Below, piece by piece: positions 23,628 through 35,059 of a DNA stretch of 64,000 nt. Both the position numbers and the translations under genes were made by a program. The number at the start of each line of letters is the position of its first letter. Position 1 is the first letter of the stretch. The stretch is from assembly GCA_021018815.1 (NCBI GenBank), contig JAITYX010000118.1:310001-374000 (forward strand), read 5' to 3'. Under the pieces are notes generated by a model. That model was given only the letters and a program-made list of their open reading frames with translations, did not search any database and was not told the origin of the DNA. The DNA comes from Talinum fruticosum. Its lineage: Eukaryota; Streptophyta; Magnoliopsida; Caryophyllales; Talinaceae.

Positions 23628-25541
23628 TATAGACACCTAACAAGTGTCATCCCATTTATATTTATTTGTTTTTTATAGCTCGGTGATGAAATCCCAATCT
23701 TGTTTGTGAACTCGGATAACGGTCGGAGTCCGATTGGCGTGACGAAGCCGATAAACCATAAACAACCCATTAACACCACAAAATTAGTCTTTTTGGCTTG
23801 GGTTAGCCCACAAACCCATTTTCTTTTAATAGAACCAAGCTCGGGTCAAGGCTCCTAATCGGGAGAAGGCCGACGCCGTGTTCCAAGCTTAATTATGCAC
23901 TAAACGCAACATTTCATTCTCGGCGTCTCGGCGTAACACGCAGCTCAAGCGTCCGTATGACAGCTTTGACCAGCGTCGCATTTTACGGTTCACAATGCCA
24001 AAACGCTGCGTTTTTCTCCACTCAAATGAGTCACAAAAGTCAAGTTTACCATAGGACACCGTTTTGAGGTTGGCGTAGTGTTTCTCGGCCCCTCCTAAGG
24101 GATTCCCAATCCAGGCTAATTTTATCTCGTTTTTTCTCCGGGATTCTCGTCGGCTAAGTTCAGCTGCTTGACAGACTATTTGCAATTCTTTTAGGTCATT
24201 TTGTGACCTAGTCTTTCCTCTATAAATAGAGGTTTTAACCCCTCATTTTGGAGAAATCAATTCCTATGCCACATGCTGCTAAATCCTAACTTAGCTAATT
24301 CCTACCAAACATTTGTAATGAATTTAAACTAAGAGCTACCGAATGCTAAATCGACATTGTGATCTCTTGGTTAGTTTTCATGCAATTACCATTACTCTAC
24401 CAAGCATCTTCATCATTCTCCTACACTACTTACCTCCACAAATTCCACAAAAAACCTCTTTGAATCTCGCTTGCCCACCGTCACGCTTCCGGATTCTGTT
24501 CGTGATCCAAGGGCGTGAGGTGGGACAACCTAAGGGCACTCAATCTACTTTCAATCTCACTAACGAGTCTATATAGTGGATCAAGATACAATCGTTTTTA
24601 ATTCCTCCCTACTCGTAACTTTGGTTTTCTTACTTTCCTTTTCGCTTTCTTTTACCGCTTTCTTTCATCGCTTTCTTTACTTGTTTTCCAATATGATATT
24701 TGTCACTTTTCTAGTATGCCTTGGTTGATTTAATTTCCGTACTCCACATGTTGTATGGTTGATCGATAAACCCAATTTTTTAATTCATAACTCGAATTAG
24801 TAAAGGTTGTCTGTTGATGGGCGAAATGGAGGGTTTATCCATACATTTTTTACCTTCACCCTCAAACATCGGATTCTCGGTTCTAGACCGATGGAGTTAT
24901 CTTTTAAAACCTCTTTCAAGCTTAGTTTTCCCATACAAAGATTGGAAGAGTATTCACTTATTTTTGTTAGTTTTTATTCCTAAAACTGATTGACGACTCT
25001 TCCTTTTTTTCTATTTTATTTCTCTTAAATTGCATCTAAGAATTTTCAATTTAAAAAATGGACAAAATTGATTTACTTTCTTAAGCCGAGGCCATAGATT
25101 GAGATTGACTCCTCAATCTCGGATTATGGTTGGCGCCGGTGACCGGATGGTGTTGGCTCTTGCTGGTGCCGGCCAATGACCGGGCTTGGCTCTTAGACCA
25201 AACCGATGTTATTCACCTTTTTGGCCCAAAAACCTTGCGATAGACAGTAATTTATATTTTGTCAATGTTCTTAAATTATGAAATAATATCCTGAGACCCT
25301 CTAAAATTAATTTTTAAAAATAAATGGTTAATAAAATTGCGAATCACCTTTTTTCTTAGATTGTTTTCAAAATTAGGTTCTCAAAATAAAAAAATATCCT
25401 TAATAAGAGGCACCCCCATTTTCCAAATAAAATTTCAAAAATCATCTTTAAAAAAATCTTCACAAACTAAGAGAGCCGACATTTATGGGGAAACCCGGTC
25501 CCGTTGGTTCCCTTATGCGGGAATGGGCCGTGGTCCCCACA
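23628..25541 (+). repeat. 3' LTR of Tat element
   Basis: 1914 bp, starting TATAGACACC (the second base is changed from the usual TG) and ending GGTCCCCACA. It is collinear with the 5' LTR throughout, with many substitutions and small indels. Confidence 0.9.
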
Positions 25542-26452
25542 ATATTATATCAAGCAATCAATTTAAAAAAAAAAAGACAAACTTTTTTTTTTAACCATGG
25601 ATTACTCAGGCATTCCTTGTTAACAACATTCTCTCCCTCTCTCGTTTCCTTAATGACATAGATTATTCTCTAACTTTACATGATTATTATATTATCTCTT
25701 TGATGTAAATGCCGAGTTATGAATTTTTGAAAGAGATATTCTAGTGTGATTAGTGTAATATCTAGACAGAAGATGGACATTGATAAACTCACCATGGCTG
25801 GAAGTGACGGAGTAGAGAGAGAAGCAACAAAGAAGAAGAAAAAACCGACAGGATCAGGCTAAACAGAGAAAAAGCATTTTTTAAAAATATAAACCGGGTA
25901 TACGGGTAACGGGTTCAGGTACAAATTTTCACTAGCCGGTTCTAACTGAGTTCTAAAAATTGGATTCGGTCCCCGACCCAATTCGTCCCGGTCCGAGTCC
26001 GGGCCCAACGAGTCCAAACCGGGAGTGTGTCTAAAATCGGGTAGCTAGTCCCACTCGCTCACCCCTACTTAATTGTATCTTCAATTAGCAGGGGTAGCAA
26101 ATAAGCAAAATATAGGCAAGGGAAAGGGAGGGGCAAACCATAGATTTGAAAGACATTGCATTACATATGACTCCATAACAATACATGGGTGCTCTATATT
26201 GGAATAAGAAGTGTAGGTAATTTGGCTTTTGTTACTTTCTTCTCTTTCATCTTAGATACTTTATAAATAACTCAATGAAAGTGTCTATCAAGAAGACGAA
26301 GTTGGAGATGAATCGACATGAATAAAGTTGTAAAAGCATTGTAATCTTAGAAATAACCAAAGTTCTTCACTTGATGAGTGTCGAGGCCCTTGATCTAAAT
26401 CTAAACCCGAAAAGGAAAAACAAAAGTCTCTAGCTTTGAAGCTTGGATTTGT

Positions 26453-26523
26453 AGCCTATGTGGGATTTAAACCTACATCTTTATGTAATAATACAAATGC
26501 TACACCGATTGAGCTTATAGGCT
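26453..26523 (-). ncRNA. tRNA-like sequence (tRNA pseudogene or SINE head)
   Basis: Read on the minus strand, 71 nt start AGCCTAT and end ATAGGCT, a perfect 7-bp acceptor-like stem. AAGCTCAATCGG lies at the D-arm position (A-box-like) and GGTTTAAATCC at the T-arm (B-box-like), with a GTAGCATTTG segment as in many tRNA D/anticodon arms. It resembles the unit at 17768-17835, so the two may be copies of one tRNA-derived SINE family. Confidence 0.45.
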
Positions 26524-27336
26524 TCGCAAATTTTACAAATTAGACTCTAATTGCAAGCCTCACTATATTACATATGCTAGCATAGTAATCACCACTAGAA
26601 ACAACAATTGCACAAACTAATTGCAAGGTTATAAACCACATTAATAGTGACTACAACCATCCTCACTAAGGTTCCATTTGATTATAAGAAAATTAGAAGT
26701 AAAGAAAAATGTGGAAAATGAATTTTTTTCCCTTGTTTGAATTGAAGAAAAAGGAGAGAAAAAAGTTTGATGGAAAAACTCATGGAAAATTTTATCAATT
26801 TGGTCAATGATATTTTTCTTCCAAAATTGAGAGGAAAATGGAAGAAAAATGTCATATAGAGAGAGAGAAATGGAGAAAAGAGAGGGACTTCTATTAAGAA
26901 AGGTCATTAAGAATTTTCTCTCTCCTTCAATGGCAATGTTGGATGGAGAAAAAAAATATAATGGTTTCAATTAATCAATATTATTGAATATTTTCTCTCT
27001 CGTCTCCATGGCAATATGGTGAATAAGTAAGAGGTTGGAAATGGATTATAATTTTTTCCCTCTATTTTTCCTTGAACCAAACACAAGAAAAAAATCAATT
27101 TCCCCTTACTTTTTTTCCTCATCACTTTTTCCATATAAATTTTCTTCCAACCTATTTTCTTAGGCTTTATTTGGACTTAGGAAAATAGCTTGGAAAGAAA
27201 AAAATTTGGAAAATTATTTTTTTTCCTTTTTTGGATTAAAGAAAAAGAGATGGAAAAAAATTAAAAGAAAAATATGGGAAAAGGTTGGGGAAAGTTAGTG
27301 TAAAATATTTTCCCCACCAAAACATAAGGAAAATCA

Positions 27337-29311
27337 GTGGAAAATGAACTTAGGGCCTCCCGAGCCCCCGTTCGCTCTGTACTCTTAGCTCTTCACTTTG
27401 TCATCTCAAGCACTCTTATTCTCCTCCACCGGAATGCTTCTTCGTTGGCATTAAGGAGGCCTCCCGAGCCCCTTTCCTCTCACTTTCGCTCGCCTCAACC
27501 GAGCTCTTGCTTCTCCTTAGGCTTTCATCTCCTCGCTCTCCTTGTGTTCTTCTCTGTCGGCGTTCTCTTTGCCTCGCGATCTATCTCCTTTGGCCTCCTC
27601 TTTCATCCGGTAAATACGTCGCTCTCTCTCTCTATCTCTCTCTCTCCTCCATCCCACTCTAGTAACCCGTCCCTTTTCATATGTCGAAAACTAGGGTTTT
27701 AGAGTTAAATTTGGATTCAAGCATTTTTGGGTTCATTTGGACAAATTATGTGAATTTGTGGGAATTTGATGTTGTGTATTTTTATTGAGTCGATTTATCC
27801 ATCCGGGTTGGTTCAATTTCTATAGATAGCTATACTTTGTGTGGATGAAAAGTATTGTTTTCATCCTTGAGAAATGAGAACGTTTTGTTTGTGCTTGAAT
27901 GCTCGATATTCCAAAGATGTGACACTTTCTATATCTAGAGACTCGAATTATTCTACGTTCTCCATTGCGATGTGTCCTTGTGTGAATTTTCCTGGCGAGT
28001 GTCCTTGGTTTAGGATAGCACTAGATTGTACTTCGAATTTCGCTAAATCTTTTTTGTACTCGAGCCTCTTATTTCTTTTGCGAACAGTATGGGGTTAAGA
28101 GAGACTTGAAAAATCTGCTGTTTGGACTTCTTACTTGGCCATTTTTGGAATTGAGATATTTGTTTTGGATCCTTCATGAGGTGGGTTATGTTTTGTTTGG
28201 GATTCAAAGTGGGTGTTTTATATATAGTGAATGTAGGTAGTTACTTGGCCATTATGATTCTTGTTGATCCAATAAGGACAGAGGCTTATTCATTTTTCTC
28301 GGTGTTGTCCCGAGGCTATAGGAGGAATAGTTTTATGAGTTTGCTATATTATTAGGCACCGAGCAGTACTTTTCTCGTTCATAGGCTTCATGAGCTGTGG
28401 TCTTCTGGTGCTTAGTGTCTTTACGATTAAGATATATACATGTTTTAACTTAAGACCACAGTCTTAAGTTATGATTGAGAAACTAAGAAACAACTACAAA
28501 GTGTATGAATTTAAATTCATGAACATATCCGATGTTGATAGAATGCTTGTTCAAGATTATTGAAGAATAGAACTCTTAAAGCGATTTCCTTTTTTTTTTT
28601 TTTTTGACTGCCTTGCTGCATATACGAGTTCTAGCCGCAACTAGCATCTACATTAATTGAAATGCAGTATTTTCGGTGTTCTCGTTGCATATCATTATCT
28701 CCTTTGGCTGTTTTTTATTTAAGGTTGTTGGTTGGCGTTGACTTTGTTATGGGGATTATGCTACATTCTGGTAGGATATGCCTTCTTTGAGATTTCTAGC
28801 TCAATAATGTGCTTGAATATATTTTCCGTAGGGCTGTCACTACCTAAGGGGAAGGAGGGCTGGTTCATTTTTACACCTTGATGTACACATAGAGGTATCG
28901 TAGCTTTTCAATTCTTCCTAATTTGGACTTTTCATAATATTCTTGTTACAATGCTTGTATGCACCACCTACTCAAAGTTGTAAGCTAGAATGCTTTCTAA
29001 ATACACAAAATTTGCCCATTTCTTGAGTTAAGCTAAACAGTCCTTCATTGTTATGGCCATGATTTTATGGTCATTTCTTGATTTTATTGGACAAATTTGG
29101 CACATGATTGTAGTGGCTCAACCACTCAACAATTGTAAATTGGCTTTTTAGCTAAATCTGTGGTTATTAATTACTATCATTTGCTATTTTCTGTTCATTT
29201 GCACGTGATCTAAGGAGGCCTATGGGACTACCGTAGTTTAATCATTTGCTAAATTGTAGTCGACTTGTGAAGGTGGACGCTTGCTTACACAGATTGCATT
29301 AACATAGATAC

Positions 29312-29348
<37 letters not shown>

Positions 29349-29957
29349 TGTGTTTTGTAGTTTAATCATCAATGGCATCAAACAAAATGAGGAATACTTC
29401 ACTCCCTCAAGCGAATCGCCCAAGTTGCCCTCCAGCTCATCCCTCAAGCGCTCAACTTCCGGGAATTGTCGACAAGAAGAAATTCAAAGCGTCCAACTCT
29501 AGAATCGTCTCATATTGGGGATGATATTGAAGATCAAGATGCAATTTTCAGACCGTGGCGAAGTTTGTCTAATCGGACGAGATAATACCAATGATGAATC
29601 CGAGGAGGTACTCTCCCTAAGTTTGTATAGATTATTGTATACTCTCATGTGTAAATATTATTATCCGGTGTATAATTAAGTTATGTTTTATGATTGAATT
29701 TTGTTGATTGGCATTTAAATTTATTGTAGAAAACATGTCAAAGAAATTCTATATTCTTGTTTCCATCATCAAACTTGGTCTTTATGTATAAATATTTTGA
29801 CAATCAATAGATTAATAAATGATTTTTGAGCTCCGAGTATACGATTAAAGTTCTTGCTCGCCTAGAAATTGTAACTCTTAAAGTTAATAGATACCTTGCC
29901 CCTATATTTGAATCTTAGTGCTTTATTATCTTATAGCTATTGTGATTATTTCTATAG
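27337..29957 (+). other. Non-coding 5' region of the Harbinger element
   Basis: A pyrimidine- and GC-rich leader (27340-27700) ends in CTAGGGTTTTAG. It is followed by AT-rich, probably intronic sequence with a T-run (28592-28606) and a (TA)n run (29318-29344). A possible short first exon starts ATGGCATCAAAC at 29371. The 121-codon ORF over the leader lacks any domain and is rejected as a gene. Confidence 0.45.
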
Positions 29958-29959
29958 AT

Positions 29960-31173
29960 TGATGAATGGGAGAAGCTTAGAAAATGGGCTGCAGCTAGCG
30001 TTGTTGTTTATGGTGCATTTGCAGCTAGCCTAGTATCCATTCCATGCCTTAACAGTTATGTTGATAGACCACTTCCGAAGGATAATGAAGGGGATACATC
30101 GTCAATTTTTTGTGAGGAGACTTACACAAAAAAAGGAGCAAGATTGTCTTAATGAGTTTCGTATGGGAAAAGAAGCCTTTTCTAGGTTGGTTTGCATATT
30201 ACGTGATTCGAGGAGATTAAGAAACGCCTGTTTTAGTGTAGTTGAGGAATAAGTTACGAAATTTCTCCATATTATTGGACATAATAGGAGAAATTATTTT
30301 ACAAAGTTAGATTATTGGCGTTCGGTGAAACAGTAAGTAGACACTTCCATAATGTCTTGAAGGCCATCATTTCCTTAGAATCAATATTTTTAAAGCAACC
30401 GAATGGATCTCGAATGTCTTCCCGAGATTGCAAACAACTTGAGGTTCTTTCCTTATTTTAAGGATTGTCTTGGTGCCATTGATGGGTCACATTTTCGTGT
30501 AAAGGCACCTAGTGACGTGGTTCAAAGATATCGAGGACGGAAGCAATACCCTACCATCAATGTTCTTGCAACTTCGGTTTTGACTTAAAGTTTACTTATG
30601 TGTTATCCGGTTGGGAAGGGTCGACTTCGATTATAGAGTTTTAAACAAGTACACTAGAGAATAGGATTAACAAGCTTGAAGTGCCTAGTGGAAAGTATTA
30701 TTTGGTTGATTCAGGATACCAATTGAGAAGTGGTTTCTTAACTCCCTATCAAAAAACACGCTATCATTTGAAAGAATATGGTGTCCTTACACCCCAAAAT
30801 GCTAGAGAGATATTCAACTATAGGCATTCTTCTCTTCGAAATGTAATAAAAAGAGTTTTTGGTGTTCTAAAGAAGAGATTTGCAATGTTAGGAAGTGGGA
30901 ATGAACCTTTCTACTCCGTACTGGACACAAGCTAATAATGTGCTTGCAGGATGCATATTGCATAACTATTTGATGGATGTCGATCTAGATATAGAACTGA
31001 TAGAAGAAGTTCATCGTGAATTAATTAACGAGCCATATGGTATTTGTCTTCCAAATCCAACAACTAAAAATAGAGAAGTGGAAGAATTCGGAGATAAGTT
31101 GGCTAATGAGATGTGGAGAGATTATAATAGTGGTCGTAATACTAGGTATGTTGTAGCTTTAATTTATGTTTGA
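29960..31173 (+). pseudogene. PIF/Harbinger transposase (DDE_Tnp_4), decayed
   Basis: Fragments in order give a whole transposase: an N-terminal helical part (FRMGKEAFSRLVCILRDS at about 30154), an HTH-like FLHIIGHNRRN at about 30265, and the DDE nuclease. Its first Asp is in GAIDGSHFRV (codon 30481-30483) and the second in YYLVDSGYQL (codon 30708-30710). The block RHSSLRNVIKRVFGVLKKRF has Lys (codon 30849-30851) where the family has its catalytic Glu. A TAA interrupts after VVEE (30250-30252), and shifts occur near 30590-30650 and 30920. The enzyme would cut and paste the element at TWA sites; this copy has lost a catalytic residue and its frame. Confidence 0.85.
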
Positions 31174-31337
31174 GTTTGTTGTTTTAGTTTACATTCGGTT
31201 TCTATTTCAATTTCTATCTGCAATTGTTTTAATTTAAATTTACTAGTCTCGTGGTTTATTGTGCAGTTTCTCTTTTTGTTTTAGTTTATCTGTTTTAGTT
31301 TCTAATGGGAAGTATATTTATGTTTGTTTTGGTTATA

Positions 31338-32595
31338 GGATGAATGTGAGCTCCAGGAGGACGGGAGCATTGCAACCGAGAAGAAGAACTTGACATGGAC
31401 TGATGAGATGGATGCAATGTTGGTAGATGCATTGTTGGATCAAATAGAGAAGGGTTAAAAAATCGGTAGTATATTTACTAGTTTTGCATTTACTAGTGTT
31501 GCTGAGTTGGTTGGCTCCAAACTTTTAAAGTTAGGTTTTTCTGTTTCAAATGTCAAAAATAGATTAAACACTTTGAAGAAAAGGCATACCGATGCTCAAA
31601 AAGTTCCGTGACAAAGTGGTTTTGGCTACAACGAATCGACTCGGATGATAGAAGCGAGCACCGGATGTGTGGCAAACCTACATTGTGGTAAAATTATATC
31701 TTTAAACTTGTGTTATTCATCTTGGTATGCTATTAAATTATAGTTTCTAATTTCATTGCCTTTGTAGGCAAATCCAAGAGCAAACAGACTTTCGCTACAA
31801 TCGTGTGACAAACTTCTATAAGTGGAATCTTTTATTTGGGAAAGATAGAGCAACTGGAAGTAATGCAGCTGGCCCAAAAGAAAGGCAATGTCAGTGGACA
31901 AAAGAAACAGCAAGCTCAAGTGATAATGTTGTGATGATAGCTAATGAAGAATCTTCCTGTGGACTTCTACCAAAAGACCAACAAGAGCCCAAGAAAACAT
32001 AGAATAAAACAATTGAACTTGTGTGTGAGGAGTTGAGATCGCTGAGATCGGGTATGGATGTTTTAGCTGTCGTTCTTTAGTAAGGAAACTTAAGAAACTA
32101 TATCTGAAGAGAAACTTTATAATGAAATTACAAAGTTATTTATCCTCTATCAAGTTCAGCGACCGCTTTTGGATTCCGATTCTGTACCATGTGCTTATCA
32201 AGTATTTATCCTCTATGTTGATTGGCAAATTAGTAACTTGGATGTGGTTTGAATTGGGTTAGTTTTGGTAAATTAGATGTGGTTTGAATTGGGTTAGTTT
32301 TGGATTGTGTTGGAGCTTTGATTGGCAAATTAGTAACTTGGATGTCGTTCGAATTGGGTTAGTTTTGGTAACTTGGATGTGGTTTGAATTGGGTTAGTTT
32401 TGGATTGCGTTGGAGCTTTGATTGGCAAATTTGTAACTAATTTTATCTCTAATTTTATTTCTAATGCTTTCTTGTGTTAATAGGTTGATGGCCCGAGCGA
32501 TATATCTCAAATGAAGGTCTATCAAGCTCTTTCTGCGGATCCTAATTCAGCTAGAGCTTTTCTTGCTTGCCCAAGTGCTCGTCATGCTTTGTGAT
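31338..32595 (+). pseudogene. Myb/SANT-like DNA-binding protein of Harbinger element, decayed
   Basis: The segment starting at 31397 reads WTDEMDAMLVDALLDQIEKG, the first helix of the plant Myb/SANT-like domain (PF12776 type), then TAA at 31455-31457. It is followed by SVAELVGSKL and VKNRLNTLKKRHTDAQK, the later helices. After an apparent intron, 31770-32002 gives FYKWNLLFGKDRATGSNAAG, matching the conserved FGKDRATG motif of these proteins. A last exon near 32482-32593 encodes QMKVYQALSADPNSARAFLA and ends TGA. In PIF/Pong elements this protein binds the ends and partners the transposase. Confidence 0.75.
32215..32440. repeat. Tandem repeats (GGATGTGGTTTGAATTGGG units)
   Basis: Four copies of a phrase like TTGGATGTGGTTTGAATTGG, some with GTTAGTTTTGG and GGAGCTTTGATTGGC, are arranged in two larger repeats of about 110 bp inside the last intron of the Myb/SANT-like gene. 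Confidence 0.75.
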
Positions 32596-33211
32596 TGAAA
32601 GTGAAGTTTGGCAATGATATCTAATTTGTTAGCATCTTATCTCGTTATGAATTTTAGATATTGTGTTTGATTTTTAAAACGTTTGGAGAGATGATGGATG
32701 GTATAGTGCTACTTTTGGGATTGTTAGGGATTTAATTTTAGCATTTAGTTTTTTATGACAATATTAAAAACGATTATAAGCTTCTTGTTAAATTTGATTT
32801 TTGGTGACAATGTTAAAAACAGATTATGAGCTCCTCGTCAAATTTGGTTTTTGATTTTTTCAACGTGATGGTAATCTCTTATTAATTATTATATGTTGTA
32901 AGTGATTAGTTTAATCATGGTTCATTTACATAATTGGTATGAGAGCTTGCATACAATAGTTTAATGAAGTTAGAAACTCACTAGGTTAGTTTTTTTATTT
33001 TTCCAATCAATTTTCCTACTCCCAAACAATGGAAAAAATGTTAGCTAGAAAATCAAATTTTTTTTCCTTGTGTTTTTTCTCTAATCCAAACAAGGGAAAA
33101 AAAAAACAAGTTTCCCTCAACTTTTTTCCTTCTCATTTTTTATGCTTCTGAATTTTCTTTCCAACCTACTTTCCTAGGTCCAAACAGAGCCTAGAGTCAA
33201 ATAAAGCCTAA

Positions 33212-33916
33212 AGAAAAATCCAACAACATGGAGTCTAACTAGACTAAAAACGTAAACAATAAGTATAAACCCTGCCAATAACAACTGAAGCCAACCCAAT
33301 TTTCAGGTTAGTTTGCTTTTAGAGTAGCTCAACTTCGCGATCCCTAGTATGCAAATAATCCCACACAACTAATTTAAATGTTATGCACAATCAATAATAA
33401 TAATAATAATAATAATAATAAGAATAAGAATAAGAATAAATCATAATATGCTATTCACAGTCTAAGACCCAAGATTAATTTAAATGTTATTACTGCTTAC
33501 AATCAACCAAATTAATCAGGAAGAAAAAGAGGGAAGGATATTGCTTGGGTTTTAACACTTGGTTGCTTGGGCTGGAGGATGGTTGGAAATGAGAAGAGCT
33601 TTTAGAAGAATGATTTCAGATGGAGATGAGAAGAGCTTGGGCGGGAGGATGGTTGGAGGCCGGCAGAGGGAGAAGGATGGCATGTGTAGGCCGGTGAGAA
33701 GGAGATGCTCCGGATAGAGAGAGAGAGAAGAGGAACGTGAGAATGATAGAGCAGCAAACCCGTCGAAACCTCTTTCCCCTCTTAGCCCAAAAAAAATAAT
33801 ATTTTCTTTCTTGTCAATAAAATTTTTCCTTCGACCCTTGAATTGAGACTAAATGGCTTAGATCTATTGAGCTCACTTAATGTTGTGAACTCATATGAAG
33901 GGAAGAGCTCACTTGA

Positions 33917-33965
<49 letters not shown>

Positions 33966-34389
33966 ACATTATTGGTTGTAAATTAATTTCTACTTACCTA
34001 ATACTATCTAAAGTTTTTTTTTTTTTTCCAATTCTATGCTCATTCTGACGTAATGCGTCGACCTCCATCTTCTTATGAGTGATCTTTAGATGGGCTGGTA
34101 CTCATAAACTATATTTATGAGTGATATTTAGTTGGTTAGTACTTAAAAATCACTCCTTTGATCATGCTTTATTTTTCTTTCTTATGTGTTTTTATGTTGA
34201 TTGAATATAATTAATAAACTATAGAAAAAATAAAATATTTCTAATCATTAAACATTTATAATTTACATAAGAGTTTTGGACAAATAGATAACATATGCCC
34301 ATATGACGCACAATTATGACACTAGCACAAATGATAATTCTGAGGCATGTGGACTTGCTGCAATTTTTTTTTGGCAAAAGGAGACGGTA
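33212..34389. other. Unassigned AT-rich stretch with microsatellites
   Basis: It holds an (AAT)n/(AAG)n run (33397-33436), a purine-rich block with GGAGGATGGTTGGA repeated (33575-33660), a (TA)n run (33922-33961) and a T-run (34015-34028). No coding signal was seen. Confidence 0.5.
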
Positions 34390-34394
34390 TAATA

Positions 34395-34941
34395 TGTTGG
34401 GTTTTTACGAGCGTAAATTCCGAAAATTATCAAGAACGCGATAAAATAAATAAATTGATACAAAAAGGGAATTTGAGAGAAAAATTATATTTCCACTATT
34501 TGAGGACAATATACAAACAACTCTCCTCGTTTACAAGTGCTAATTACCGGACACTTATAAACGGACCCTTCCTACACCCCCTACCCGGATGTGTTACCCA
34601 AGCAACTAAATCCCAGTTGCTAAGTCCACCAAGTTAAAACTCCCTCGGTGATTTTTTTGATTTCCGGTGATGTTTCTCACACTTCCCTTTTCTTTCCATT
34701 AGCCTTCCGTTCTAATTTATAGGAAAACTAATGAGAGCAAGATGCAAATGCTCAAGCCTTAGCCGTATAAATGCTAGCAAAAAAGTCCAACTCCTTAGAT
34801 CCTCCATTGACAAATGTAAATGGAGTAAATGCTTTGGTAACATTTTTCTTCCCCTACACCTAGGCATGCAGCTATAGCTCACCTTTTCTTGTTTTTTTTT
34901 CCATTTTTTTATTCCATTTATTTTTATCACCTATCCTAACA
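34395..34941 (-). repeat. 3' LTR of copia element
   Basis: In minus orientation it starts TGTTAGGATAGG and ends CCCAACA. It is collinear with the LTR at 36437-36974. ORFs at 34347-34637 and 34712-34930 are LTR frames only. Confidence 0.9.
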
Positions 34942-35059
34942 ATCTCCACCTTAATAAAAATCAATATCGACGCAGCTTCACCTCGCCCGATCCGTTGAGG
35001 TCCCCGTCACCTTCAGCGAAGAAACAAACGTTATTCTTGCTTCCTATCTTCCGCATGAA

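Larger units (their letters stand above)
18173..25541 (+). mobile_element. Ty3 Tat/Ogre-type LTR retrotransposon, internally deleted
   Basis: The element is 7.37 kb with LTRs 18173-20126 and 23628-25541, a primer site right after the first LTR, a polypurine tract right before the second, a decayed gag and 3' tandem repeats. The interior is only 3.5 kb and lacks all of pol. Flanks are ATATC (18168-18172) and ATATT (25542-25546), a 5-bp target duplication with one mismatch. The LTRs differ at many positions within their first 120 bp, mostly transitions, so insertion is not recent. The lineage is judged from the TGTAGACACC LTR start, the non-Met primer site, the gag and the 3' repeats. Confidence 0.88.
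17914..26067. mobile_element. hAT-type MITE split by a Tat retrotransposon
   Basis: The outer ends are TAGGGGTG (17914) and CACCCCTA (ending 26067), an inverted pair typical of hAT elements. They are flanked by 8-bp duplications CTTAATTA (17906-17913) and CTTAATTG (26068-26075). The two halves (17914-18172 and 25542-26067, about 0.8 kb together) carry the CCCGGTT/CGGGTAC-rich subterminal sequence common in plant hAT MITEs. There is no coding sequence. The Tat element 18173-25541 sits inside, so the MITE is the older insertion. Confidence 0.75.
27163..33191 (+). mobile_element. PIF/Harbinger DNA transposon, two-gene type, decayed
   Basis: The terminal inverted repeats are about 35 bp: the left starts GGCTTTATTTGGACTTAGG (27163) and the right, on the minus strand, starts GGCTCTGTTTGGACCTAGG (from 33191), differing at about six positions. 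TA adjoins both ends. Inside are a transposase (about 29960-31173) and a Myb/SANT-like protein (about 31338-32595), both on the plus strand, preceded by a long 5' region with a GC-rich leader (27337-27700). This is the standard gene pair of plant PIF-like elements. Frames are broken, so the copy is non-autonomous today. Confidence 0.85.
26670..33208. mobile_element. Harbinger-type MITE (about 0.5 kb) split by a Harbinger element
   Basis: The left terminus starts GGTTCCATTTGATTATAAG at 26670. Its partner is found in two pieces, ATTTTCTTA ending at 27162 and GAGTCAAATAAAGCC ending at 33208, which together restore the other inverted terminus. Both outer sides carry TAA (26667-26669 and 33209-33211), the 3-bp duplication of this superfamily. 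The body (26670-27162) is A/G-rich and non-coding; ORFs in it are compositional. Confidence 0.8.

Noticed and set aside
26641..26970. 109-codon minus-strand frame rich in Phe and Ser
   Set aside because: It lies in the A/G-rich body of a MITE and has no domain.
27337..27702. 121-codon frame starting near a GC-rich region
   Set aside because: It sits in the Harbinger element's 5' leader and has no domain; the composition alone keeps it open.
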